Shown piece after piece: positions 18,190 to 25,208 of a DNA stretch of 64,000 nucleotides (position 1 is its first letter; every line of letters starts with the position of its first letter). The notes beneath the pieces are model-generated. The model was not told the DNA's origin and made no database searches. It saw only the letters and a program-made list of their open reading frames with translations. Position numbers and translations under genes: made by a program. The stretch covers positions 8,618,001-8,682,000 of the forward strand of contig NZ_CP108070.1 of NCBI RefSeq assembly GCF_036178845.1. The letters are read 5' to 3'. This DNA is from Streptomyces sp. NBC_00271 (GTDB taxonomy: Bacteria > Actinomycetota > Actinomycetes > Streptomycetales > Streptomycetaceae).

Positions 18190-19545
18190 TCAGAAGTCCC
18201 ACCCGTCGTCGTCGCCCTCGTCCTTGACCGGCTGCGGCGCGGCGAACGACTCGCCGACCATGCCCGCGGTCAGCGTGGTGCCGTCCGCCGGGTCGATCAG
18301 GATGAACGCGCCGGTGCGCCGGGAGTCGGCGTACGAGTCGAGCGGAAGCGGTTCGGCGGCACGGATCTTGACGCGGCCTATGTCGTTGGCGACCAGCTGA
18401 CCCGGGTGCGGGTGCAGCGACAGGTCGTCGAGGGTCAGCCGGGACGGGATGTCCTTGACGATCGCCTTCACCGTGCGGGTGCCGTGCTTGAGCAGCACCC
18501 GGTGGCCGACGGTGAGCGGCTGGTCGGCCACGTGGCAGACGGTCGCCTCGACGTCCTGCGTGGTCGGGGGCGCGTCCTTGCTCGGCACGATCAGGTCGCC
18601 GCGCGAGACGTCGATGTCGTCCTCCAGCAGGAGGGTCACCGACTGCGGGGTCCACGCCACGTCGACGGGCTTGCCCAGCAGATCGATCCCGGCGACCTTC
18701 GTGGTGCGCCCGGAGGGCAGCACGGTCACGCTCTCGCCGACCCGGAAGCTGCCGGCGGCGATCTGACCGGCGTACCCCCGGTAGTCGGGGTGCTCGGCGG
18801 TCTGCGGGCGGATCACGTACTGCACGGGCAGACGGGCGTGGCAGTGCCCCAGGTCGTGGCTGACCGGGACCGTCTCCAGGTGCTCCAGGACCGTCGGGCC
18901 GCCGTACCAGTCCATGTTCGCGGAGGCGTCCACCACGTTGTCACCGGCGAGCGCCGAGATCGGGATCGCGGTGATCTCGGGAACGCCCAGCTCGGAGGCG
19001 TACGCCGTGAACTCCTCGGCGATCGCCGCGAAGACGGACTCCTTGTACTCGACGAGGTCCATCTTGTTGACGGCGAGGACCACGTGCGGGACACGCAGCA
19101 GTGCGGCGACGGCGGCGTGCCGGCGGGTCTGCTCGATGACGCCGTTGCGGGCGTCGACGAGGACGACGGCCAGGTCGGCGGTCGAGGCGCCGGTGACCAT
19201 GTTCCGGGTGTACTGCACATGCCCGGGGGTGTCGGCGAGGATGAACCGGCGGCGCGCCGTCGCGAAGTAGCGGTAGGCGACGTCGATGGTGATGCCCTGC
19301 TCGCGCTCGGCGCGCAGGCCGTCGGTGAGGAGGGCGAGGTCGGGGGTGTCCTGGCCGCGGCTCGCCGAGACGCGCTCGACGGCCTCCAGCTGGTCCGTCA
19401 GGACCGACTTGGAGTCGTGCAGCAGTCGTCCGACCAGCGTGGACTTGCCGTCGTCGACGGAACCGGCGGTCGCGAAGCGCAGGAGCGTGGTCGCCGACAA
19501 CTGCTCGACCGACAGCGGCTCGGTGGGTTCGGTGGTGCTGGTCAT
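18190..19545 (-). CDS. cysN: Sulfate adenylyltransferase subunit 1 (GTPase)
   Basis: CysN (451 aa) couples GTP hydrolysis to formation of adenosine 5'-phosphosulfate from ATP and sulfate, together with CysD. The EF-Tu-like GTPase motifs are intact: G1 GSVDDGKST (28-36), DTPGH, NKMD, followed by beta-barrel domains II and III. It is CysN only, not a CysNC fusion, and a separate cysC is present. The ATG at 19545 lies 2 nt after the cysD stop (TAGACATG). Confidence 0.97.
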   Translation of the reverse strand: MTSTTEPTEPLSVEQLSATTLLRFATAGSVDDGKSTLVGRLLHDSKSVLTDQLEAVERVSASRGQDTPDLALLTDGLRAEREQGITIDVAYRYFATARRRFILADTPGHVQYTRNMVTGASTADLAVVLVDARNGVIEQTRRHAAVAALLRVPHVVLAVNKMDLVEYKESVFAAIAEEFTAYASELGVPEITAIPISALAGDNVVDASANMDWYGGPTVLEHLETVPVSHDLGHCHARLPVQYVIRPQTAEHPDYRGYAGQIAAGSFRVGESVTVLPSGRTTKVAGIDLLGKPVDVAWTPQSVTLLLEDDIDVSRGDLIVPSKDAPPTTQDVEATVCHVADQPLTVGHRVLLKHGTRTVKAIVKDIPSRLTLDDLSLHPHPGQLVANDIGRVKIRAAEPLPLDSYADSRRTGAFILIDPADGTTLTAGMVGESFAAPQPVKDEGDDDGWDF

Positions 19546-19547
19546 GT

Positions 19548-20486
19548 CTAGAAGTACCCCTCGCGCTTGCGGTCTTCCATCGCGGCCTCGGACATCTTGT
19601 CGTCGGCGCGGGTGGCGCCCCGCTCGGTGAGCCGGGAGGCGGCGATCTCGGTGATCACGGCGTCCAGCGTGGTCGCGTCGGAGTCGACGGCGCCGGTGCA
19701 CGACATGTCGCCGACGGTCCGGTAGCGGACGAGCCGCTTCTCGACCGTCTCGCCGTCCTTCGGGCCGCCCCACTCACCGGCGGTCAGCCACATGTTCGAC
19801 CGCTGGAAGACCTCGCGCTCGTGCGCGAAGTAGATCTCGGGCAGTTCGATGCCTTCGCGGGCGATGTACTGCCAGACGTCCAGTTCGGTCCAGTTGGAGA
19901 GGGGGAAGACGCGGACGTGTTCACCGGGGGCGTGGCGGCCGTTGTAGAGCTGCCACAGTTCGGGGCGCTGGCGTCGGGGGTCCCACTGGGAGAACTCGTC
20001 GCGCAGTGAGAACACGCGTTCCTTGGCGCGGGCCTTCTCTTCGTCGCGGCGTCCGCCGCCGAAGACGGCGTCGAAGCGCTCGGACTGGATCTTCTCGGTG
20101 AGGGGCACGGTCTGCAGGGGGTTGCGGGTGCCGTCGGGGCGTTCGCGCAGGATTCCGCGGTCGATGTAGTCCTGTACGGAGGCGATGTGCAGCCGCAGTC
20201 CGTGCTTCTCGACGGTGCGGTCGCGGTATTCGAGGACTTCGGGGAAGTTGTGTCCGGTGTCGACGTGCAGCAGGGTGAAGGGGATCGCGGCGGGGGCGAA
20301 GGCCTTCAGGGCGAGGTGCAGCATGACGATGGAGTCCTTGCCGCCGGAGAAGAGGATCACCGGCCGTTCGAACTCGCCCGCGACCTCACGGAAGATGTGG
20401 ACGGCCTCCGACTCCAGGGCGTCCAGGTGCGAGAGCGCGTACGGGCTGCTGTCCGTCTCCTCGGAGACACTGGCGACGGTCGTCAT
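19548..20486 (-). CDS. cysD: Sulfate adenylyltransferase subunit 2
   Basis: CysD (312 aa) is the catalytic adenylyl-transferring subunit of ATP sulfurylase. The PP-loop FSGGKDS (46-52) binds ATP pyrophosphate, and the family motifs FGGGRRDEEKARAKERVFS and FPLSNWTELDVWQYI are complete. Its start overlaps the cysC stop as ATGA, so expression is coupled to cysC, and cysN follows 2 nt later. Confidence 0.97.
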   Translation of the reverse strand: MTTVASVSEETDSSPYALSHLDALESEAVHIFREVAGEFERPVILFSGGKDSIVMLHLALKAFAPAAIPFTLLHVDTGHNFPEVLEYRDRTVEKHGLRLHIASVQDYIDRGILRERPDGTRNPLQTVPLTEKIQSERFDAVFGGGRRDEEKARAKERVFSLRDEFSQWDPRRQRPELWQLYNGRHAPGEHVRVFPLSNWTELDVWQYIAREGIELPEIYFAHEREVFQRSNMWLTAGEWGGPKDGETVEKRLVRYRTVGDMSCTGAVDSDATTLDAVITEIAASRLTERGATRADDKMSEAAMEDRKREGYF

Positions 20487-21055
20487 GCGAGACCCCTTTC
20501 GGTGAGCAGCGCATGGAGCGCGGCCGCGGACTCCTGCACGGACTGGGTGTGCGACTCGATGCGCAGATCGGGCGACACGGGCTCCTCGTACGGGTCGTCG
20601 ACGCCGGTCAGCCCCGAGATCTCCCCCGCGGCCTGCTTGGCGTACAGCCCCTTCACATCGCGTACGGAGCAGACCTCGACCGGCGTCGCCACGTGCACCT
20701 CCAGGTACGGGGTGCCGCCGGTCTGGTGACGCCCCCGGACCGCCTCGCGGCTGTCGGCGTACGGCGCGATCACCGGGACGAGCGCCTTGACGCCGTTGCG
20801 GGAGAGCAGCTCGGCGAGGAATCCGATCCGCTGCACGTTCGTGTCGCGGTCCTCGCGCGAGAAACCGAGGCCCGACGAGAGGAACTCGCGGATCTCGTCG
20901 CCGTCGAGCACCTCGACACGGTGGCCCTCGTCGCGCAGCCGGCCGGCCAACTCGTACGCGATGGTGGTCTTGCCGGCGCTCGGCAGACCCGTGAGCCAGA
21001 TGGTGGCTCCGGTCGTCACTTGCTGCTCCTGGGAGATCTGGGTGGTCGTGGTCAT
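20483..21055 (-). CDS. cysC: Adenylylsulfate kinase
   Basis: CysC (190 aa) phosphorylates APS to PAPS. It has the P-loop GLPSAGKTT (23-31), then LDGDEIREFLSSGLGFSREDRDTNVQRIG and the KGLYAKQAAGEISGLTG lid typical of APS kinases. The ATGA overlap with cysH ties their translation. Because the adjacent CysH looks like an APS rather than PAPS reductase, CysC may supply PAPS for sulfation or for sulfate storage rather than for reduction (inference). Confidence 0.96.
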   Translation of the reverse strand: MTTTTQISQEQQVTTGATIWLTGLPSAGKTTIAYELAGRLRDEGHRVEVLDGDEIREFLSSGLGFSREDRDTNVQRIGFLAELLSRNGVKALVPVIAPYADSREAVRGRHQTGGTPYLEVHVATPVEVCSVRDVKGLYAKQAAGEISGLTGVDDPYEEPVSPDLRIESHTQSVQESAAALHALLTERGLA

Positions 21056-21798
21056 CCGTGCAGCCCGCACTCGGTCTTGGAACGTCCCGCCCAGCGGCCG
21101 GCGCGGGCGTCCTCGCCCTCCAGCACACGGCGGGTGCAGGGCGCGCAGCCGACGGAGGCGTAGCCGTCCATCAGCAGCGGGTTGGTGAGGACGCCGTGCT
21201 CGGCGACGTACGCGTCCACGTCGTCCTGCGTCCAGCGGGCGATCGGCGAGATCTTGACCTTCTGCCGCTTCTCGTCCCAGCCGACGACCGGGGTGTTCGC
21301 CCGGGTCGGGGACTCGTCGCGGCGCAGTCCGGTCGCCCAGGCGTCGTACCTGGTCAGGCCCTCTTCCAGGGGCTTGACCTTGCGCAGGGCGCAGCACAGG
21401 TCGGGGTCGCGGTCGTGCAGCTTGGGGCCGTACTCGGCGTCCTGCTCGGCGACGGTCTGACGCGGGGTGAGGGTGATGACGTTGACGTCCATCACGGCCT
21501 CGACCGCGTCCCGGGTGCCGATGGTCTCGGGGAAGTGGTAGCCGGTGTCGAGGAAGACCACGTCGACTTGGCTGTCGCCCGGCTGGGCGCGGGAGGCGAG
21601 GTGGGCGACGACCGCGTCCTCCATGGAGGAGGTCACGCAGAACGTCTTGCCGAAGGTCTCGACGGCCCACTGGAGGATCTCCAGGGCCGAGGCGTCCTCG
21701 AGGTCGCGCCCCGCCTGCTCGGCGAGGCGCTTCAGGTCCTCCGCAGTACGGCCTTCCCGGCCGTCCTGATCTTCCCGATCCTTCTGAATCGTCGTCAT
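21052..21798 (-). CDS. cysH: Assimilatory adenylylsulfate (APS) reductase
   Basis: CysH (248 aa) reduces APS (or PAPS) to sulfite with thioredoxin. The PP-loop-like core FCVTSSMEDAVV and FLDTGYHFPET is followed by the cysteine pattern of iron-sulfur APS reductases: CC at 135-136, CAPC at 218-221 for a [4Fe-4S] cluster, and the catalytic C-terminal Cys244 (ECGLHG). E. coli-type PAPS reductases lack the first four cysteines. The start overlaps the stop of the zinc-ribbon gene (ATGA). Confidence 0.95.
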   Translation of the reverse strand: MTTIQKDREDQDGREGRTAEDLKRLAEQAGRDLEDASALEILQWAVETFGKTFCVTSSMEDAVVAHLASRAQPGDSQVDVVFLDTGYHFPETIGTRDAVEAVMDVNVITLTPRQTVAEQDAEYGPKLHDRDPDLCCALRKVKPLEEGLTRYDAWATGLRRDESPTRANTPVVGWDEKRQKVKISPIARWTQDDVDAYVAEHGVLTNPLLMDGYASVGCAPCTRRVLEGEDARAGRWAGRSKTECGLHG

Positions 21799-21974
21799 TT
21801 CTCGTCCCCTCCACCTTCGTTGCGCTGAACCCCACGGGCGAGCAGCCCGAGGAACTTCAACTGGAAGGCCCGGTTGCACGCCGCGCATTCCCACGCGCCG
21901 TGACCCTGCTCGCTCGGACGGAGGTCTTCGTCGCCGCAGTAGGGGCAGTAGAAGGGAGCCGCTCGCTCGCTCAC
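21795..21974 (-). CDS. 59-aa zinc-ribbon protein of the sulfur operon
   Basis: This small protein, with a GTG start, lies between the sulfite reductase and cysH. Two Cys pairs, YCPYC near residue 10 and WECAAC near residue 30, predict a zinc ribbon; the tail is a short hydrophobic-basic helix (FQLKFLGLLARGVQ) and an acidic end. It overlaps the stop of the reductase as GTGA and the start of cysH as ATGA, so it is fully embedded in the translational relay. I recall a similar small ORF at this place in S. coelicolor. Its function is unknown; metal or Fe-S delivery is a guess. Confidence 0.85.
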   Translation of the reverse strand: MSERAAPFYCPYCGDEDLRPSEQGHGAWECAACNRAFQLKFLGLLARGVQRNEGGGDEK

Positions 21975-23665
21975 GACAGCGACTCCTCGCTCGCACGGGC
22001 GGCCCAGGTGGCGAAGCGCTCGTCGTCCTCGCGCTCCGCCTGGAAGCGCTTGAGGACCCGCTCGATGTAGTCGGGCAGTTCGTCCGAGGTGACCTTCAGG
22101 CCACGGACCTTGCGGCCGAAGCCGGCCTCCAGGCCGAGCGCGCCGCCCAGGTGCACCTGGAAGCCCTCGACCTGCTCGCCCTCGTCGTTCAGGACCAGCT
22201 GGCCCTTGAGACCGATGTCCGCGACCTGGATGCGGGCGCAGGCGTTCGGGCAGCCGTTGATGTTGATGGTGATGGGCTCTTCGAACTCGGGGATGCGGCG
22301 CTCGAGTTCGTCGATCAGGGAAGCACCGCGCGCCTTGGTCTCGACGATCGCGAGCTTGCAGTACTCGATGCCGGTGCAGGCCATGGTGCCGCGCCGGAAG
22401 GTGGAGGGCTTGACGGTCAGGTCGAGGGCTTCGAGGCCCTCCACCAGCGAGTCGACCTGGTCCTCCGTCACGTCGAGCACGACCATCTTCTGCTCGACGG
22501 TGGTGCGCAGCCGGCCCGAGCCGTGCGCCGCGGCCAGCTCGGCGATCTTCGTGAGGGTGGTGCCGTCCACGCGGCCGACGCGCGGCGCGAAGCCGACGTA
22601 GAAGCGGCCGTCCTGCTGGCGGTGCACACCGACGTGGTCGCGCCAGCGGGCGACCGGCTGGTCGGGGGCCGGACCGTCGACGAGCTTCCGCTCGAGGTAC
22701 TCGTCCTCCAGGATCTGGCGGAACTTCTCCACGCCCCAGTCGGCGACCAGGAACTTCAGACGGGCGCGGGTGCGCAGGCGCCGGTAGCCGTAGTCGCGGA
22801 AGATCGAGATGACGCCCTCGTAGACGTCCGGGACCTCGTCCAGCGGGACCCAGGCGCCGAGGCGCTGGCCGATCTTCGGGTTGGTGGAGAGGCCACCGCC
22901 GACCCAGAGGTCGAAGCCGGGGCCGTGCTCCGGGTGGTTCACGCCGACGAAGGCGACGTCGTTGATCTCGTGCGCCACGTCGAGCAGCGGCGAGCCGGAG
23001 ATCGCGGACTTGAACTTGCGGGGCAGGTTCGAGAAGTCCTTGTTGCCGATGATCCGGCGGTGGATCTCGTCGATGGCCGGGGTGCCGTCGATGATCTCGT
23101 CCTCGGCGATGCCGGCGACGGGCGAGCCGAGGATGACGCGGGGCGTGTCACCGCAGGCCTCGGTGGTGGACAGCCCGACGGCTTCGAGCCGGTTCCAGAT
23201 CTCGGGGACGTCCTCGATACGGATCCAGTGGTACTGCACGTTCTGGCGGTCGGTGAGGTCGGCGGTGCCGCGCGCGAACTCCTGCGAGATCTCGCCGATG
23301 ACGCGCAGCTGTTCGGTGGTCAGCCGGCCGCCGTCGATGCGGACGCGCAGCATGAAGTACTTGTCGTCCAGCTCCTCCGGCTCCAGGATCGCGGTCTTGC
23401 CGCCGTCGATCCCGGGCTTGCGCTGGGTGTACAGCCCCCACCAGCGCATACGTCCACGAAGGTCGTTGGGGTCGATCGAGTCGAAGCCGCGCTTCGAGTA
23501 GATCGTCTCAATGCGTGTCCGCACATTGAGACCGTCGTCGTCCTTCTTGAACTGTTCGTTTCCGTTGAGCGGGGTGAAGTGACCCACGGCCCACTGACCC
23601 TCGCCGCGGTGACGACTCACCTTGCGGCGGGGCGCGGCGGCGGGATTCTGCGGGGTGGCGGCCAT
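21971..23665 (-). CDS. sir: Ferredoxin-dependent sulfite (nitrite/sulfite) reductase
   Basis: This 564-aa siroheme/[4Fe-4S] enzyme reduces sulfite to sulfide in six electron steps. The cluster cysteines are Cys430 and Cys436 (ACTGIEYC) and Cys472 and Cys476 (NGCPNAC). Two ferrodoxin-like half-domains and two NIR_SIR domains alternate in the usual order. Placement in the cys operon makes sulfite the likely substrate. The ATG at 23665 is preferred; the frame is open upstream to an ATG at 23755, but that segment overlaps the regulatory leader. A GAAGGA ribosome site ends 10 nt before the start and can be masked by a hairpin (see the leader entry). Confidence 0.95.
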   Translation of the reverse strand: MAATPQNPAAAPRRKVSRHRGEGQWAVGHFTPLNGNEQFKKDDDGLNVRTRIETIYSKRGFDSIDPNDLRGRMRWWGLYTQRKPGIDGGKTAILEPEELDDKYFMLRVRIDGGRLTTEQLRVIGEISQEFARGTADLTDRQNVQYHWIRIEDVPEIWNRLEAVGLSTTEACGDTPRVILGSPVAGIAEDEIIDGTPAIDEIHRRIIGNKDFSNLPRKFKSAISGSPLLDVAHEINDVAFVGVNHPEHGPGFDLWVGGGLSTNPKIGQRLGAWVPLDEVPDVYEGVISIFRDYGYRRLRTRARLKFLVADWGVEKFRQILEDEYLERKLVDGPAPDQPVARWRDHVGVHRQQDGRFYVGFAPRVGRVDGTTLTKIAELAAAHGSGRLRTTVEQKMVVLDVTEDQVDSLVEGLEALDLTVKPSTFRRGTMACTGIEYCKLAIVETKARGASLIDELERRIPEFEEPITININGCPNACARIQVADIGLKGQLVLNDEGEQVEGFQVHLGGALGLEAGFGRKVRGLKVTSDELPDYIERVLKRFQAEREDDERFATWAARASEESLS

Positions 23666-23801
23666 GGTTGATACGTCCTTCGGGACTGCGGGACAGGAAG
23701 GAGAGCGGCTCTCAACTGCGCATATGGGCGCATACGGAAAGTACGCGCGCGTCATTGCGCAGAGGGACGCAAAAGGGAGAATGTCGGCTGGGCCGGGGCT
23801 G
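23666..23801 (-). promoter_or_regulatory. Attenuator-like leader of the sulfur operon
   Basis: This is the 136-nt stretch between the leader peptide stop and the sulfite reductase start. On the mRNA, UCCUUC (23702-23697) can pair with GAAGGA (23681-23676), the Shine-Dalgarno of the reductase, leaving a 15-nt loop. A competing hairpin GAGAGC/GCUCUC at 23713-23701 uses part of the same bases, so the two folds exclude each other. That is the arrangement expected for translational control by a stalled ribosome. The mechanism is inferred. Confidence 0.5.
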
Positions 23802-23885
23802 TCAGCTCGCCGGACAGATGGCGCTGGACATGCGGCCGAGGTCGACGTGCCGCCGACTCACCAAGGCAATTCCAGTTCCAGACAT
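23802..23885 (-). CDS. Cysteine leader peptide upstream of sulfite reductase
   Basis: A 27-codon ORF starts at ATG 23885 and stops with TGA at 23802. Its end reads SRRHVDLGRMSSAICPAS, which matches, as I remember it, the short peptides annotated in Streptomyces as 'putative leader peptide' ahead of sulfur genes. The single cysteine codon lies four codons before the stop, so a shortage of charged Cys-tRNA would stall ribosomes there. GTG (23861) is an alternative start giving 19 residues. The ribosome site of the ATG is weak. Confidence 0.75.
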   Translation of the reverse strand: MSGTGIALVSRRHVDLGRMSSAICPAS

Positions 23886-24057
23886 GACGGAAGCGTGTCA
23901 CGGGGATCTCGGGCCAGTCCACCGTCATCCATCATGTGGACACCCTTGTCCCGAAGGGTGAGACGAAGGTGTTGTCGGTCACACAGCTGGGCAGGAATGG
24001 ACGATCCTGCGGCCCGGTGACCGCCCGAGGGCGGGCCGAGGGTCGGCCCGCGGCAGG
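23886..24057 (-). promoter_or_regulatory. Promoter region of the sulfur operon
   Basis: This spacer runs from the acetyltransferase stop to the leader peptide. It contains a GC hairpin at 24031-24051 (9-bp stem, GCGGGCCGA and complement, loop of 3), likely the terminator of the acetyltransferase gene. A second small hairpin at 23941-23960 (CACCCTT/AAGGGTG) lies closer to the leader. No clear -35/-10 pair was found. A second open frame from ATG 23935 overlaps the leader peptide in another frame; it has no leader-peptide character. Confidence 0.35.
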
Positions 24058-24630
24058 TCAGACGGCTCGCGCGCCCGGCCAGGGTCCGGGCGTGGCGACC
24101 TCCGGCTCCTCCTCCACCTTGGTGTCGAAGAGCTTGAAGCCGCGGCGCAGGTAGTTGTCCATCGCGTGCTCCCCGTCCTTGCTGCATGTATGCAGCCAGA
24201 CACGCTTCGTCTCGGGCCGCCCCGGCCAGCGCTCCGCCAGGTCCCAGGCTCGCGCCACCCCGTACGAGAGCAGGTGCCCGCCGATCCGCCGGCCCCGGAA
24301 GGCGGGTATCAGTCCGAAGTACATGACCTCGACAACGCCGTCGTCCTGCGGGTCCAGCTCGACATAGCCCGCGGGCGTTCCCCGGTCGTAAGCGACCCAG
24401 GTCTCCACGCCGGGGCGGTCCAGGACCTCCTGCCACTGCGCGTACGTCCAGCTCAGGCGGTCGGTCCAGCGGATGTCTCCGCCCACGGAGGCGTACAGGA
24501 AGCGGTTGAACTCGGGCGAGGGGACTTCGGAGCGCACGATCCTGACGTCGCCGTCGGGTGTGATCGCGGGGAGCAGGTCGCTCGACGCGGTCTGCTCCAG
24601 GGACCAGGTGGTCACAGTGACGTTGCTCAT
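24058..24630 (-). CDS. GNAT-family N-acetyltransferase
   Basis: This 190-aa GCN5-related acetyltransferase has the acetyl-CoA-binding motif A, VEVMYFGLIPAFRGRRIGGHLLSYGVARAW, with the R/Q-x-x-G-x-G/A signature as RGRRIG. Motif B-like VWLHTCSKDGEHAMDNYLRRGF follows. The acceptor is unknown. It is a single gene ahead of the sulfur operon on the same strand, separated from it by a terminator-like hairpin. Confidence 0.85.
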   Translation of the reverse strand: MSNVTVTTWSLEQTASSDLLPAITPDGDVRIVRSEVPSPEFNRFLYASVGGDIRWTDRLSWTYAQWQEVLDRPGVETWVAYDRGTPAGYVELDPQDDGVVEVMYFGLIPAFRGRRIGGHLLSYGVARAWDLAERWPGRPETKRVWLHTCSKDGEHAMDNYLRRGFKLFDTKVEEEPEVATPGPWPGARAV

Positions 24631-25208
24631 GAAGGCCAGGGAACCACGGGGCTGCGCCCGGCTCCAAAGCGGGGGCTGCGTACCGGGACGCCTTGGTGTG
24701 TTCTTCGTCCGCGGCCCGGCGGGGGCCGATCGCGCAGTTCCCCGCGCCCCTAAGACGGGGCTGCGCCCCGATTCCCCCGCCCGTCCGGTTGGTTTGGCTG
24801 CGGGCCGGTGGGGGCCGCTCGCGCAGTTCCCCGCGCCCCTAAGACGGGGCTTCGCCCCGATCCCCCCGCCCGTCCGGTTCGTTTGGCTGCGGGCCGGTGG
24901 GGGCCGCTCGCGCAGTTCCCCGCGCCCCTAAGACGGGGCTTCGCCCCGATCCCCCCGCCCGTCCGGTTCGTTTGGCTGCGGGCTGGGGGGGGGCTGGGCG
25001 CGTGGTTCCCCGTGCGCCTGAAAGCCCTGGGGCGTTCGGCGTTCCAGGGCGAGGACGGGGGCCGCGCCCCACCCACCCCGGCCCGCATCTCCAGCCTGTC
25101 CGGCGTTTGAGGACGAGGCCGTTCAGGCCGATCGGGGGTTTGGGGGCGGAGCCCCCAAGTGGGGATGGGACGGGTAGGGGCGGCGGGGGCGAAGAACCCA
25201 CCCGGGCT
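24631..25208. repeat. Repeat-rich gene-free spacer with 89-bp tandem units
   Basis: About 580 bp with no credible gene. Three near-identical units of 89 bp repeat head to tail between about 24710 and 24985 (equivalent bases at 24736, 24825 and 24914), followed by a degenerate copy to about 25020. Each unit carries GCGCAGTTCCCCGCGCCCCT followed by a small hairpin (CGGGGC-TTC-GCCCCG). A second element follows at about 25093-25190, with TCCGGCGTTTGAGGACGAGG and the hairpin TTGGGGGC-GGA-GCCCCCAA (25140-25158). Both resemble dispersed intergenic repeats I know from many Streptomyces. The hairpins may also terminate transcription. Confidence 0.85.

Noticed and set aside
23666..23755. N-terminal extension of sulfite reductase to ATG 23755
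   Set aside because: It has no Shine-Dalgarno and covers the hairpin region; the conserved protein starts at 23665.
23858..23935. 25-codon frame MMDDGG... ahead of sir as the leader peptide
   Set aside because: It overlaps the better candidate in another frame and lacks the SRRHVDL...SSAxC signature.
24710..25020. Tandem repeats as a CRISPR array
   Set aside because: The 89-bp units are contiguous and nearly identical, without unique spacers, and there are no cas genes.
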